Shown: one piece after another, positions 48,857 to 58,339 of the stretch | Layout: the number at the start of each line of letters is the position of its first letter | Numbering within the stretch: the first letter of the stretch is position 1 | Origin: VBWE01 sp943372645 | GTDB taxonomy: Bacteria > Bacteroidota > Bacteroidia > Palsa-965 | Direction of reading: 5' to 3' | NCBI GenBank assembly: GCA_943372645.1 | Contig: CALRZN010000013.1 | Location: 85,417 to 149,416 of the forward strand | DNA length: 64,000 bases | Notes under the pieces: model-generated | Database searches by the model: none | What the model saw: the letters and a program-made list of their open reading frames with translations, nothing else | What the model was told of the DNA's origin: nothing | Translations under genes and position numbers: made by a program

Positions 48857-51800
48857 ATGCCTGACCGATCTGCCTTCAATCAAAGCAGGAATAAATACCT
48901 GTTCGTTATCCGGATGTGCTTTGTTTTAGGCAGTATGCTGTTTCTTTTCAGCAATACACAGGCGCAAAATTTCGATTATGTTACTTACGGACTGAAAGAA
49001 GGACTATCACAAACCGAAGTTACTGCCCTCATCCAGGACAGCCGCGGTTATTTGTGGGTAGGTACAGCGGGCGGCGGCGTATGTAAATTTGACGGAATCG
49101 ATTTTGAAGAATTTGATGAAAGCCACGGCCTCGGCGGAAACATTGTGCAATGCCTTGCAGAAGACAACCTCGGAAACATCTGGGTGGGTACAACGTTCGG
49201 CGGCATCACACGGCTTGACGGAAAAAATGCAACGCGCTTTGATGGCAGCCAGGGACTGCCTTCCAACGGCGTGCAATCACTCGCATCATTTAAAAACGAA
49301 GTGTGGATCGGTACCGAGCGCGGGCTTATAACCTGGAATACCGCCACCGAAAAAATGACCCGTATTAAATCAATGCCCTATAATATATCGGCATTGCATG
49401 CGGGCAACAACACGGTGTGGGCCGGCAGCGAAGGCAAGGTGTACCGCATGACCGAAAAAATTCCGGTTCAGCTCGATCTGCCTTTTACCGCCAGTTCACG
49501 GGTCATCAATGCGATTGCAGACGACGGCAAAGGACTGCTGTACATTGCAACTTCGGAAGGGCTGTTTACCTGGAATATTTCTGCCGGTGCAAATGTAACT
49601 ACAGCGGTTACCGATCAGCTGGCCGGTAAAGATGTACACTGCGTTATGTCATCTGCCGACGGCGATATCTGGGTTTCGCTGAAAGAAGAAAAATTGCTGA
49701 AGTATAAAACAGACGGTACTGTAACGGACTATACGCCGCACACCGCCACTGACGATTACCACGTAACCGCATTGCTCCGCGATAACAGCGGGCTGGTATG
49801 GTTCGGAACGAAAACATCGGGCCTCATCAAATTCCGAAGCGAAGCCTTCAATTATTTTCCCGATCAGCTGGGCCTGCAGCGCAACGATATTTATCATTTT
49901 GCAGAAGATGGTTCAGGCAAAATTTATATAGCAACTGCGCGCGAAGGCGTGTTCTGTTACGATGGTATTACCGCACGCCCGTTATTTACCAACCTCGACC
50001 GGGTTACCTGCCTGCTGTATGATAAAAAGAAGCGCCTCTGGATCGCGCACGGCCAGGGACTTGCACTGTCGGCCAACGGTACTTCCATTACCCAACGTTT
50101 TCTCGACGGCATCCGGGTACGCTGGGTTACCGAAGACCGCAAAGGAAACATCTGGATCGGTACCTGGGAAAAAGGCCTTTACAAATATGATGGTACCACG
50201 CTCCGTAATTTCACAACGGCGGATGGCCTGCCGATGAATTACGTGCATGCGATTAAAGAAGACAGCAAGGGAATTATCTGGATCGGAACCGGGAGCGGCC
50301 TTACCCGCTACGATGGCAATACTTTTGTTACTTATAATAAAGAACTGTGCAACACGTATGTCGGTTCCATCACCGAAGACCGTTACGGCGCAATCTGGTT
50401 CAATACCGATAAATGCGTGATGCGTTATGACGGCAAGGTTTTCACATCATACGATCAGAAAGACGGGCTGCGTTCAAACACCATTTACCTCATCCAGTTT
50501 GACCAGGATGGTGATCTCTGGGTTGGAACAAACAAAGGTGTTGACCGCCTGAAAACCGACAGCAAGGGACGCATCGTGGCAATCAAAAATTATGGCCTGA
50601 ATGAAGGTTTCCGGGGCATCGAATGCAATTCACGCGCGGCCATGTGCGACCATACCGGCCGGCTCTGGTTTGGTACGGTGGAAGGAGCAATCCGTTACAA
50701 CAAAGAAAAAGACAAGGCCAGCAAAAGCGAATCGGTTGTGCATATAACAGATATCCGCCTTTTCCTGGAACCCACCAACTGGCTGTGGAAAGGCGTACGC
50801 GAAACAGGCTGGTTTCATTTACCGGACAGCATCAGCCTGCCGCACGATCAGAATCACCTCACGTTTTATTTCCGCGGCGTTGATCTTGCCAGCCCGAAAA
50901 ACGTAAGTTATAAATTCATGCTCAGCGGTTTCGATTCCTCCTGGTCGCCGCTGGTTCAGAAAAACGACATTACGTATGCCAACCTGCCACCGGGCGTTTA
51001 TAGATTCCTGGTGAAATCAGTTACCAACGATGGAATTTGGAATGACGTTCCTGCATCATCGTGTTCGGTCCGCATTCTCGCTGCCCCGGTTCCGTTTTAT
51101 TCAAGCAACTGGTTTATCCTGCTGCTTTTTGTTATTGCAGTGGGCGCCGTTTACCTGCTGATCACCGTTCGCACACGGCGCATCCGCATTCAGAAGGAAG
51201 AACTGGAAACACTGGTGCAGAAACGTACGCAGGAAATCTCGAAACAGAACGAAGAGAAAACGGTAATGCTGAAAGAGATTCATCACCGCGTAAAAAACAA
51301 CCTGCAGATTATTTCGAGCCTGCTCAACCTGCAATCGGAATCCATCGAAGATCCGAAAGTGCTCAACCTGTTCGACGAATGCCGTCACCGCATCAGTTCC
51401 ATGGCGCTCATACACGAGAAAATGTACCAGAGCAAAAACCTCGTAAACATCAATGTGCGCGAATACATCAGCGACCTGATTACTTCGCTGATTGATGTGT
51501 ATGACCTGGATAAGAAAATAAAACTCCGCACCGAAATAGAAGATCATGCGTTCAGTATCGACACGCTGGTACCGATCGGGCTCATTCTCAGCGAAACGAT
51601 TTCGAACGCCATGAAATATGCATTCGCCGGAAGAGCGGAAGGAACGCTGTTTATTTCACTGCGCAAAACATCCAATTTCTTTTTCGAACTCACCATTTCC
51701 GACAACGGGGTAGGTATGCCGCATAACATGGATGTGAAATCGGCAAAAACACTCGGACTGCAGCTCATCCACCTGCTGGCCGAACAGGTGGACGGCCGCA

Positions 51801-51862
51801 TCGTGCTCGAACCGGCCGACGGTACGCGCTGGGTACTCGTATTCAAAAATGCGTCGGAGTAG
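48857..51862 (+). CDS. two-component sensor: regulator-propeller, Y_Y_Y and HisKA_2 histidine kinase
   Basis: The 1001-residue protein has a signal segment (residues 14-36), then two seven-bladed regulator-propeller domains (about 40-620) with repeated EDxxGxxWxGT segments (LAEDNLGNIWVGTTFGG, EDRKGNIWIGTWEKG, EDSKGIIWIGTGSG). A Y_Y_Y domain (about 685-750), one membrane helix (751-775), a HisKA_2 dimerisation helix with the phospho-acceptor His in KEIHHRVKNNLQIISSLLN (near 806) and a HATPase domain (about 905-1000, DNGVGMPH) follow. It has no AraC output, unlike the one-piece hybrid sensors. No response regulator is adjacent, so the partner is elsewhere. Confidence 0.92.
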   Translation: MPDRSAFNQSRNKYLFVIRMCFVLGSMLFLFSNTQAQNFDYVTYGLKEGLSQTEVTALIQDSRGYLWVGTAGGGVCKFDGIDFEEFDESHGLGGNIVQCLAEDNLGNIWVGTTFGGITRLDGKNATRFDGSQGLPSNGVQSLASFKNEVWIGTERGLITWNTATEKMTRIKSMPYNISALHAGNNTVWAGSEGKVYRMTEKIPVQLDLPFTASSRVINAIADDGKGLLYIATSEGLFTWNISAGANVTTAVTDQLAGKDVHCVMSSADGDIWVSLKEEKLLKYKTDGTVTDYTPHTATDDYHVTALLRDNSGLVWFGTKTSGLIKFRSEAFNYFPDQLGLQRNDIYHFAEDGSGKIYIATAREGVFCYDGITARPLFTNLDRVTCLLYDKKKRLWIAHGQGLALSANGTSITQRFLDGIRVRWVTEDRKGNIWIGTWEKGLYKYDGTTLRNFTTADGLPMNYVHAIKEDSKGIIWIGTGSGLTRYDGNTFVTYNKELCNTYVGSITEDRYGAIWFNTDKCVMRYDGKVFTSYDQKDGLRSNTIYLIQFDQDGDLWVGTNKGVDRLKTDSKGRIVAIKNYGLNEGFRGIECNSRAAMCDHTGRLWFGTVEGAIRYNKEKDKASKSESVVHITDIRLFLEPTNWLWKGVRETGWFHLPDSISLPHDQNHLTFYFRGVDLASPKNVSYKFMLSGFDSSWSPLVQKNDITYANLPPGVYRFLVKSVTNDGIWNDVPASSCSVRILAAPVPFYSSNWFILLLFVIAVGAVYLLITVRTRRIRIQKEELETLVQKRTQEISKQNEEKTVMLKEIHHRVKNNLQIISSLLNLQSESIEDPKVLNLFDECRHRISSMALIHEKMYQSKNLVNINVREYISDLITSLIDVYDLDKKIKLRTEIEDHAFSIDTLVPIGLILSETISNAMKYAFAGRAEGTLFISLRKTSNFFFELTISDNGVGMPHNMDVKSAKTLGLQLIHLLAEQVDGRIVLEPADGTRWVLVFKNASE

Positions 51863-51891
51863 TATTTCCTTTATACCGTAAGAGGCATAAA

Positions 51892-51934
51892 CTAAAAAGT
51901 CCCGCTACACGAGAGTTGTAACGGGACTTTTTAG
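51892..51934. terminator. bidirectional terminator between the sensor kinase and dnaA
   Basis: CTAAAAAGTCCCG (51892-51904) and CGGGACTTTTTAG (51922-51934) form a perfect 13-bp stem. Its A/T ends give a T-run on either strand, suitable for these convergent genes. Confidence 0.85.
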
Positions 51935-51954
51935 TTGTACTGTTGTTTTGGGTC

Positions 51955-53385
51955 TTACTGAATGCTGAGCTTTTTCTCCAGCTCGTCAATATAGGCTTTG
52001 AAACGTTTGTCGGTATCCATCAGGTTGTTTACCGTGCGGCAGGCGTGGAGCACAGTGGCGTGGTCTTTACCGCCGCAGTGCATACCAATGGTTGCCAGTG
52101 ATGATTTGGTCATGTTTTTAGCAAAGAACATGGCAATCTGGCGGGCCTGCACCACTTCGCGTTTGCGTGTTTTTGATTTGAGCAGTTCAATCGGCAGGTC
52201 GAAGTAATCACAAACCACTTTCTGGATGTAGTCAATGGAAACTTCGCGCGCGGTGTTTTTCACAAACTTGTCAATCATCTGCTTGGCAAGATCAAGCGTG
52301 ATTGATTTTTTGTTCAGTGAAGCCTGCGCAAGCAGTGAAATGTATGCGCCTTCGAGTTCACGCACGTTGGTGGTGATGCTGTAGGCCAGGTATTCAATTA
52401 CTTCGCGCGGCAGTTCGATACCGTCGATGTATAATTTCTTTTCAAGAATAGCAATGCGGGTTTCCAGTCCCGGTGTCTGCAGATCAGCTGAAAGTCCCCA
52501 TTTGAAACGGGAGAGCAGGCGCTGTTCCATGCCCTGCATTTCTACCGGCGGTTTGTCAGCGGTAAGTACCAGCTGTTTGCCGGTCTGGTGCAGGTGATTG
52601 AAGATGTGGAAAAACACATCCTGTGTTTTGTCTTTGCCTGCAAAGAACTGCACATCGTCAATAATCAGCACATCGATCATCTGGTAAAAATGAACGAAGT
52701 CGTTCTGGTTATTGTTTTTTACCGCATCAATAAACTGGTGTGTGAATTTTTCAGACGAAACATACAATACCGTTTTCCCCGGGTAGTTCCGTTTAATTTC
52801 CAGTCCGATGGCGTGGGCAAGGTGTGTTTTGCCGAGACCGACACCACCATATATAAGGAGCGGATTGAAAGCAGTTCCACCCGGCTTGTTCGCTACTGCA
52901 TAACCTGCAGAGCGTGCAAGGCGGTTGCAATCACCTTCTACGAAATTCTCGAAGGAATAATTCGGATTCAGTTGCGATTCCACATTCACCTTTTTCAGGC
53001 CGGGAATAATGAACGGATTCCGTATGGTGTTTTTATTCAGATCAATCGGCATGGAAACCGACGGATTTTTTACATCGCGTTTGTTGGTGGTCGGAATTTT
53101 TACGGTGTATGGTTTTGTATTGCTGTATGCATTCTCCATGATAATGGAATACTCCAGTTTACCTTCCGCGCCCAGTTCTTTTTTGATGGTTTTCTTAAGC
53201 AGTACGATGTAATGTTCTTCAAGCCATTCATAAAAGAACTGACTGGGAACCTGGATCGTGAGAATGTTACCTGCAAGTTTTACCGGCTTAATCGGCTCAA
53301 ACCATGTTTTAAAACTTTGCGATGGTACATTATCCCTGATGATACTCAGACAATTTTCCCAGACTTTCTCGTGGTTCTTATCCAT
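51955..53385 (-). CDS. dnaA: chromosomal replication initiator DnaA
   Basis: DnaA binds DnaA boxes and opens the origin with ATP. The start at 53385 gives 476 residues opening MDKNHEKVWENCLSIIRDNV (domain I). A variable linker is at about 90-130. The AAA+ core has LLIYGGVGLGKTHLAHAIG (near 175) and VLIIDDVQFFAGKDKTQDVF (near 240). Domain IV at the end has the signature LATIGMHCGGKDHATVLHAC (near 440), the DNA-binding helix. An earlier start with 24 more residues is possible but unlike other DnaA proteins. It stands next to an A+T-rich spacer. Confidence 0.97.
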   Translation of the reverse strand: MDKNHEKVWENCLSIIRDNVPSQSFKTWFEPIKPVKLAGNILTIQVPSQFFYEWLEEHYIVLLKKTIKKELGAEGKLEYSIIMENAYSNTKPYTVKIPTTNKRDVKNPSVSMPIDLNKNTIRNPFIIPGLKKVNVESQLNPNYSFENFVEGDCNRLARSAGYAVANKPGGTAFNPLLIYGGVGLGKTHLAHAIGLEIKRNYPGKTVLYVSSEKFTHQFIDAVKNNNQNDFVHFYQMIDVLIIDDVQFFAGKDKTQDVFFHIFNHLHQTGKQLVLTADKPPVEMQGMEQRLLSRFKWGLSADLQTPGLETRIAILEKKLYIDGIELPREVIEYLAYSITTNVRELEGAYISLLAQASLNKKSITLDLAKQMIDKFVKNTAREVSIDYIQKVVCDYFDLPIELLKSKTRKREVVQARQIAMFFAKNMTKSSLATIGMHCGGKDHATVLHACRTVNNLMDTDKRFKAYIDELEKKLSIQ

Positions 53386-53490
53386 TCGGTTGTTACTCCT
53401 GTGATCTATATATTGTGTGTGTTGTTCGGTAATTTCTTCGAGTCCCAAAAATATCAATTCCCTTTTAGGTGGCTCACCTTTTCAACAAAA

Positions 53491-53583
53491 AAAATATTAA
53501 AAATATTTTCTCAAACGCTTGACTTTTTGCTCACTCTTACAGTGTGGCCGTTCACGCTTGTTTTTTTTCTTTTTTTATCCACA
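53491..53583. promoter_or_regulatory. A+T-rich palindrome and single DnaA-box-like site near dnaA
   Basis: AAAATATT and AATATTTT (53491-53509) form a palindrome just upstream of dnaA, and TTATCCACA (53575-53583) is a perfect DnaA box inside the 3' end of the next gene. A single box is too little for an origin call; regulation of dnaA is an alternative. Confidence 0.35.
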
Positions 53584-54452
53584 TAAATGGTTATTTTACC
53601 CAGCCGTATTCCTGCCCACCCCGCCTGTGCAATATGTACTTCTTTCGACTCCCGGTTCTGCATTATGACCGTTTTATCGAGAAAAGAGTGTGTATGTCCG
53701 CCGATAATCAGGTCAATTCCGCGTGATTTTCGTGCAAGAACGATGTCACTTATTTTATCGGGCATGTTGTCGTATTTATATCCGAGGTGCGAAAGACAGA
53801 TCACTACGTCGCACTTTTTCTGATCTTTCAGCAGCTTCACCATCTCGGCCGCTTTTTCAATAGGGTCGATATACTGTGTTTTTCCATACAGCTTTTTATC
53901 GACCAGTCCGCTCAGTTCGATTCCGAGTCCGAACACACCGATGTGTACCCCGCCTTTTTCAAAAATTTTATATGGCACGGTTTTACCTTCCATCGCAGTT
54001 CCTGTAAAATCATAATTGCAGTTGATGAGCGGGAAGGTGGCATGCTGCATTTGTTTTGAAAGATTATCGAGCCCGGCATCAAAATCGTGGTTGCCGACAG
54101 TTGATGCATCATACCCCATTTTGCTCATCAGTTTCATTTCGAGTTCACCACTATACATATTAAAGTAAGGTGTGCCCTGGAAAATATCACCGGCATCGAG
54201 CAGCAGTACATGTTCTTCTTCCTGCCTGATTTTCTGAATGAGCGAAGCGCGGCGTTCAACACCACCCAGGCCGGGGTATTTCGGATCGTTGTCCGGGAAC
54301 GGTTCAATATGGCTGTGCACATCGTTGGTGTGCAGGATCACAATTTTAACCGGGCCTTTTTTGTTCGGCGACGCTTTGCGCGTAAACCCAAGCGCAAGCA
54401 ATGCGCCTGCACCGGAAAGTACTTTCAGAAAAGTGCGTCTATTTTGATTCAT
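53511..54452 (-). CDS. 5'-nucleotidase, metallophosphatase half (Tat-type signal)
   Basis: The ATG at 54452 gives 313 residues starting MNQNRRTFLKVLSGAGALLALG, with a twin-arginine signal (RRTFLK). The metallophosphatase motifs are all present: LHTNDVHSHIEP, LLDAGDIFQGTPYF, TVGNHDFDAGLDNL, ICLSHLG and IGGHTHSF. It is the UshA N-terminal half only: the usual C-terminal substrate domain is absent and is encoded by the gene that overlaps its start. The two genes are transcribed in the order C-terminal half, then this gene. Folded Tat export in contrast to the lipoprotein partner is notable. It likely hydrolyses nucleotides outside the cytoplasm. Confidence 0.92.
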   Translation of the reverse strand: MNQNRRTFLKVLSGAGALLALGFTRKASPNKKGPVKIVILHTNDVHSHIEPFPDNDPKYPGLGGVERRASLIQKIRQEEEHVLLLDAGDIFQGTPYFNMYSGELEMKLMSKMGYDASTVGNHDFDAGLDNLSKQMQHATFPLINCNYDFTGTAMEGKTVPYKIFEKGGVHIGVFGLGIELSGLVDKKLYGKTQYIDPIEKAAEMVKLLKDQKKCDVVICLSHLGYKYDNMPDKISDIVLARKSRGIDLIIGGHTHSFLDKTVIMQNRESKEVHIAQAGWAGIRLGKITIYVDKKRKKTSVNGHTVRVSKKSSV

Positions 54453-55188
54453 AATAAATACGACCGTCGAGTGCTGCTGTAATTTTTTTTCCTTTTGCGT
54501 TTTCGTTGCGGCAATGATCAATAAGTGCGTCGCGTATGCGGATACCCGTGGTTTTAACTGAAACGGGATTCGCAAAGAAAGACATCTTATCACCGCCACC
54601 GGATAAATAATCGGATGTGGCAACGAAATAATTTTTTGTTTTGTCAAACGGCTGCCCGTTAAAAGTAACATTTACCGGCACCTGGCCTTTGATGCCCATT
54701 TTCAGACCTGCAACCGGCAACCCGCCTGAAGCAACGATGTAACTCAGCAGGTCGCGCATTTTATCGCCGGTAATTTCAACAACAACAATTTCGTTGTCGA
54801 ACGGCATCAGTTCAAAAATTTTACCGCGTGTAATATCGCCTTTGGGGAGCGAGGTGCGCAGCCCGCCGTTGTTCAGCAGGCAGAGGTCTGTTTTTATCCC
54901 GGCTTTCAGCGATGCGTTATAAACAACATCGGCCACAAAATTTCCGAGCAGGTGTTCGGGCTGGTCTTTTTCCTTCACCATCGCAACGTCGGTCTGCCCG
55001 AGTATTTCCATCATCTGCGCATCGTGTTCCTTCTTATAAGGAGCAATAATACGCGATACCGCGGTGTCGCTGGTGGTATAGTCAAGCGGAATAGATACCG
55101 ATTCAATCTGGGTAACATGACCCGGCTGGTGACAGCCCGGCGAAATTACTGCCGGAATGAGCAGCAGGTAAAGTAAACGGTGACGCAT
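54439..55188 (-). CDS. 5'-nucleotidase C-terminal domain lipoprotein
   Basis: From the ATG at 55188 the product has 249 residues. MRHRLLYLLLIPAVISPGCH is a lipoprotein signal with the acylated Cys after Pro-Gly. The rest is the UshA C-terminal domain: LLGNFVADVVYNAS, LCLLNNGGLRTSLPKGDIT with the NNGG(L/I)R substrate loop, FELMPFDNEIVVVEITG, and TSDYLSGGGDKMSFF near the end. This domain binds the base and ribose. It overlaps the metallophosphatase gene by 14 nt, which suggests translational coupling and equal amounts of the two halves. Together they should form one bipartite nucleotidase. Confidence 0.9.
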   Translation of the reverse strand: MRHRLLYLLLIPAVISPGCHQPGHVTQIESVSIPLDYTTSDTAVSRIIAPYKKEHDAQMMEILGQTDVAMVKEKDQPEHLLGNFVADVVYNASLKAGIKTDLCLLNNGGLRTSLPKGDITRGKIFELMPFDNEIVVVEITGDKMRDLLSYIVASGGLPVAGLKMGIKGQVPVNVTFNGQPFDKTKNYFVATSDYLSGGGDKMSFFANPVSVKTTGIRIRDALIDHCRNENAKGKKITAALDGRIYYESK

Positions 55189-55320
55189 ATTTTCTGTTCT
55201 TGCGGGTAGCTGCAAGGTACGTATTTTCGCGGGTTCCGGCGCTTTTTTTATATTATTTTTTTCTTGTATTATCGCAGGCGCAATGTAATTTTACAGGGTT
55301 CCAAAAAACTGCTTTTAATC

Positions 55321-55731
55321 ATGTTTACAGCCGAAGTTTCGTTCCGTGTACGTTATGGTGAAACCGATCGTATGGGGTATGTGTATTATGGTAACTATGC
55401 TGAGTTTTATGAAGTTGGACGTGTAGAAGCATTGCGCGAACTCGGCTGGAATTACAAAGACATGGAAGACAGCGGCATACTGCTGCCGGTGCACACATTC
55501 AGCATCAAGTACCACAAACCGGCTTTTTACGATGACCTGCTCACCATCAAAACCACCATCCGCGAAATGCCCCGGGCACGCATCCGCTTCGATTATGAGT
55601 GTTATAACGAAAAAGGAGAACTGCTGAACGAAGGCGAAACCACGCTCGTTTTTGTAAGTGCCGAAACCAAACGCCCCTGCGGCATTCCGGCCGGGTTTGC
55701 GGCTGCACTTAAACCGTACATGGGGCAGTAA
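55321..55731 (+). CDS. acyl-CoA thioesterase of the YbgC/4-hydroxybenzoyl-CoA type
   Basis: The ATG at 55321 gives 136 residues: MFTAEVSFRVRYGETDRMGY, then VYYGNYAEFYEVGRVEALRELG, the hotdog signature with the catalytic acidic residue in RYGETDRMGYVYYGNY. Family members use Asp in ExxDxxG; here ETDRMG keeps it. The hotdog fold continues with HTFSIKYHKPAFYDDLLTI and ends at AALKPYMG. It hydrolyses acyl-CoA, of unknown chain. The stop codon is directly followed by the stop of the convergent YigZ-like gene. Confidence 0.9.
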   Translation: MFTAEVSFRVRYGETDRMGYVYYGNYAEFYEVGRVEALRELGWNYKDMEDSGILLPVHTFSIKYHKPAFYDDLLTIKTTIREMPRARIRFDYECYNEKGELLNEGETTLVFVSAETKRPCGIPAGFAAALKPYMGQ

Positions 55732-56346
55732 TCAGGTTGTTTCCTTATAAGTAACAACAACGCCTTCGTTTTTCCGCAATGCTTCACACACGCGGTCGGC
55801 TGCATCTTTCCGGATTTCGAAAAGCAGGCGGCATTCCAGTTCAAACACCTGCCCGCTGAGTAGTGCGCCCGAATCTTTCATGATTTTCATCACGGCATTC
55901 ATGGCTGCATACGGAAAGTGGACTTCATAAATTTCGTTGATCGTCATTTCAACCTGCGTGGCCTGTTTAAGCGCATCGGCGGTTGCTTCGCGGTAGGCGT
56001 TGATGAGTCCCGGCACACCGAGTAACGTGCCGCCGAAATAACGAACCACTACAACAAGAATGTTGGTGAGGTCGTGCGACTGGATCTGCCCCATAATCGG
56101 TCGCCCTGCAGTTCCCGAAGGTTCGCCGTCGTCGCTCGAACGGAAATGCAGTTTATCTGCTCCGAGGCGAAATGCATAACAATGATGCACTGCATCAAAA
56201 TGGGTTTTCCGCAGTTGCGCAAGCTGTTCTTTTACTTCGGCTTCCGTTTTCACCGGGTATACAAACGCAAGGAACTTACTTCCCCGGTCTTTGAACTGTC
56301 CCGCGGCTGGTGCGGCTATGGTGCGATAGGTATCGTCAAACAGCAT
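55732..56346 (-). CDS. YigZ/IMPACT family protein
   Basis: The 204-residue protein carries the IMPACT signature: GSKFLAFVYPVKTEAEVKEQ at the start, then DAVHHCYAFRLG, SSDDGEPSGTAGRPIMGQI and VVVVRYFGGTLLGVPGLINAY. A second small domain follows at 140-204. The family is conserved from bacteria to man and is tied to translation control, but the bacterial role is unclear. It lies 5 nt behind the DMT transporter gene on the same strand, so it is the last of the ribD - transporter - yigZ operon. Confidence 0.92.
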   Translation of the reverse strand: MLFDDTYRTIAAPAAGQFKDRGSKFLAFVYPVKTEAEVKEQLAQLRKTHFDAVHHCYAFRLGADKLHFRSSDDGEPSGTAGRPIMGQIQSHDLTNILVVVVRYFGGTLLGVPGLINAYREATADALKQATQVEMTINEIYEVHFPYAAMNAVMKIMKDSGALLSGQVFELECRLLFEIRKDAADRVCEALRKNEGVVVTYKETT

Positions 56347-56351
56347 ACCGG

Positions 56352-57215
56352 TCAGGAAAACATGATGAGTAACGTGGCCACGATGGAAATACCAATGCCG
56401 AGTAAATTCATCGGTGAAAGTTTTTCGCGGAAAATAAAAAATGCAGCCAGTGTGGAAACCACTACAATGCCCATATTGGCCACCGGGTAAAGCATGGAAC
56501 TTTCCATTAAATTGCTTTCAAGCGCTTCGATGATGCACCAGATGGAAAAATAATTCGGAACACCGAGCACAATGCCGGCAATTAAAGCGCGTGGCTGCAG
56601 TGTGGTTTGTTTGCGGAGCAGCTGGTACGAAACCATAAGCACACCGCCGGTAAATGCCATGAGGAAACAGCAGGCGATAAACAATGGCGAATCAGCAGTA
56701 GAAACGGATTGCTGCTGTGCAAAATTAACAAGTGCATCAATGATGCCGCTGCCGAGAAAAACAACTAATGGCAGAAACAACTGCCGGAGTCCGAGTGAAG
56801 AACCATCGTTTTTTTTCGAAGTGAAATAAACCGCAACCAACGCAAGAACAATACCGGCCACTTTCATAAACCCGGTTGAGTCATTGTAAAGCAGGATAGC
56901 TACAATAACAGGAATAATCACCGACATTTTATTCGCAACCGAAGCAACGGAAACGCCGATGGTTTGTGCCGTACGTGCAATGAGCAGGAATATGCTGATA
57001 AACAGCAGCCCCATGATGGGCGGAATCCACAACCAGGTTTTGGTTTCAAGTGCAGCAAACGAAAAATGAACCGGCGAAAGCAAAAGGCCCAGTGAACCGG
57101 CCACCGCGTAGTTCACCACAATGCCCTGCAGCGTATTGATACGGAAGCGGTCAAAACTTTTCAGGATCAGGAAGAGCAATGAATTGCAGATAACAGCAAG
57201 TACCAGGTAGATCAT
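56352..57215 (-). CDS. DMT-superfamily (EamA-like) transporter
   Basis: The 287-residue protein has about ten hydrophobic helices arranged as two EamA halves: helices near 1-20 (MIYLVLAVICNSLLFLIL), 30-50, 65-85, 95-115 and 120-137, and a second set from 150 on, ending in PMNLLGIGISIVATLLIM. Glycine-rich contacts (SGIIDALVNFAQQ) are typical. It exports or imports a small metabolite; the substrate is unknown. Its start overlaps the ribD stop by ATGA (57212-57215), so translation is coupled to ribD, which could hint at a riboflavin-related substrate but is weak evidence. Confidence 0.85.
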   Translation of the reverse strand: MIYLVLAVICNSLLFLILKSFDRFRINTLQGIVVNYAVAGSLGLLLSPVHFSFAALETKTWLWIPPIMGLLFISIFLLIARTAQTIGVSVASVANKMSVIIPVIVAILLYNDSTGFMKVAGIVLALVAVYFTSKKNDGSSLGLRQLFLPLVVFLGSGIIDALVNFAQQQSVSTADSPLFIACCFLMAFTGGVLMVSYQLLRKQTTLQPRALIAGIVLGVPNYFSIWCIIEALESNLMESSMLYPVANMGIVVVSTLAAFFIFREKLSPMNLLGIGISIVATLLIMFS

Positions 57216-58264
57216 ACGTTCCGAAAATAATACAATTCCGACTGAAAATCGGTTTGCTGTTTGATACCGGGTTTATTTAAAGTATTCCATGCCGGTGCGG
57301 AAACGCCTTCACCAAAATGCAGGGCATTGTTTTTAAAAACGTATGCTTCGTCCCACAACCCGGCGGTGATGAATGCCCGGAGCATTTTGCTGCCGCCTTC
57401 CACAAACAGGGAATGAATGGAACGCCCGTAAAGTGCATTGAGCACCTGCGGCAATTCCGGCTCGCCGAGCTGCAAAATAACAACAGCACCATTTTCCGAT
57501 TCTGGAAACGCAGCAGTAGTAAAAACAAGCGCAGGCACTGTTCCGTCAAACACCTGCAGCGAACGGGGCAGGCGGTTTGTGCGGTCAATGATAACACGCA
57601 GCGGTTGATTGCCTGCTGCAAAACGGACATTCAGTTGCGGGTTATCCAGCAGCAGGGTATCGGTGCCTGCAACAATAGCCTGTGATGCTGCACGCAACTG
57701 ATGAACAAAATGCTGTTCTTTTTCGCCGGTAATTTTTTCCGGCTGCTGTTCCGGTGATTTGCGTTTGCGGTCGATGAAACCGTCGCCGGTTTCGGCCCAT
57801 TTGAGGGTAATGAACGGGCGTTTTTTTTCAAATGCGGTAATAAATTTCCGGTTCAGTTCGCGGCATTCCTGTTCGAGCACACCGGCGGTTACTGCAATAC
57901 CGGCGTCGCGCAGTTTTTGAATGCCTTTGCCTGCCACCAGCGGATTGGGATCGGGGCAGCCCACTACCACGCGTTTCACCTGGTGCTTAATCAGCAGATC
58001 GGCACAGGGCGGTGTTTTACCGAAGTGGGAGCAAGGCTCCAGGTTAACATAAACGGTTGATGCTTCAAGCAGGCTTTTATCGTTCACCGACGCAATGGCA
58101 TTTACTTCCGCATGCGGACCGCCATAACGTGCGTGAAATCCTTCACCGATGACTTCGTTGTTGTACACGATCACCGCACCCACCAGCGGGTTGGGCGCAA
58201 CAAAACCACTGCCGGAAGCCGCAATCCGGAGGCAATGCTGCATGTAGTGTTCATCGGTATTCAT
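57212..58264 (-). CDS. ribD: bifunctional riboflavin biosynthesis deaminase/reductase
   Basis: RibD catalyses deamination and reduction of the pyrimidine intermediate of riboflavin. The 350-residue protein has the deaminase zinc motifs HAEVNAI (near 50) and EPCSHFGKTPPCADLL (near 72-87). The reductase half runs from 150: FITLKWAETGDGFIDRK, then IVAGTDTLLLDNPQLNVR and LFVEGGSKMLRAFI. Both halves are complete. It starts on a promoter facing the prmC gene (78 nt apart). The transporter and YigZ-like genes are downstream in the same operon. No FMN riboswitch is visible in the 78-nt spacer, as it is too short. Confidence 0.95.
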   Translation of the reverse strand: MNTDEHYMQHCLRIAASGSGFVAPNPLVGAVIVYNNEVIGEGFHARYGGPHAEVNAIASVNDKSLLEASTVYVNLEPCSHFGKTPPCADLLIKHQVKRVVVGCPDPNPLVAGKGIQKLRDAGIAVTAGVLEQECRELNRKFITAFEKKRPFITLKWAETGDGFIDRKRKSPEQQPEKITGEKEQHFVHQLRAASQAIVAGTDTLLLDNPQLNVRFAAGNQPLRVIIDRTNRLPRSLQVFDGTVPALVFTTAAFPESENGAVVILQLGEPELPQVLNALYGRSIHSLFVEGGSKMLRAFITAGLWDEAYVFKNNALHFGEGVSAPAWNTLNKPGIKQQTDFQSELYYFRNV

Positions 58265-58331
58265 CGCGCAAAGGTAACCACGAAAACCAAATAAACACGC
58301 GCTGCGGGAAGCGGGGTAATTAAATCAAACG

Positions 58332-58339
58332 TATTTTTG
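58332..58339 (+). promoter_or_regulatory. TAnnTTTG element of prmC
   Basis: TATTTTTG ends 3 nt before the ATG at 58343, so transcription probably starts at the start codon. Confidence 0.5.

Noticed and set aside
53386..53583. Replication origin oriC
   Set aside because: Only one perfect DnaA box and a short A+T-rich stretch; I report it as a low-interest observation rather than an origin.
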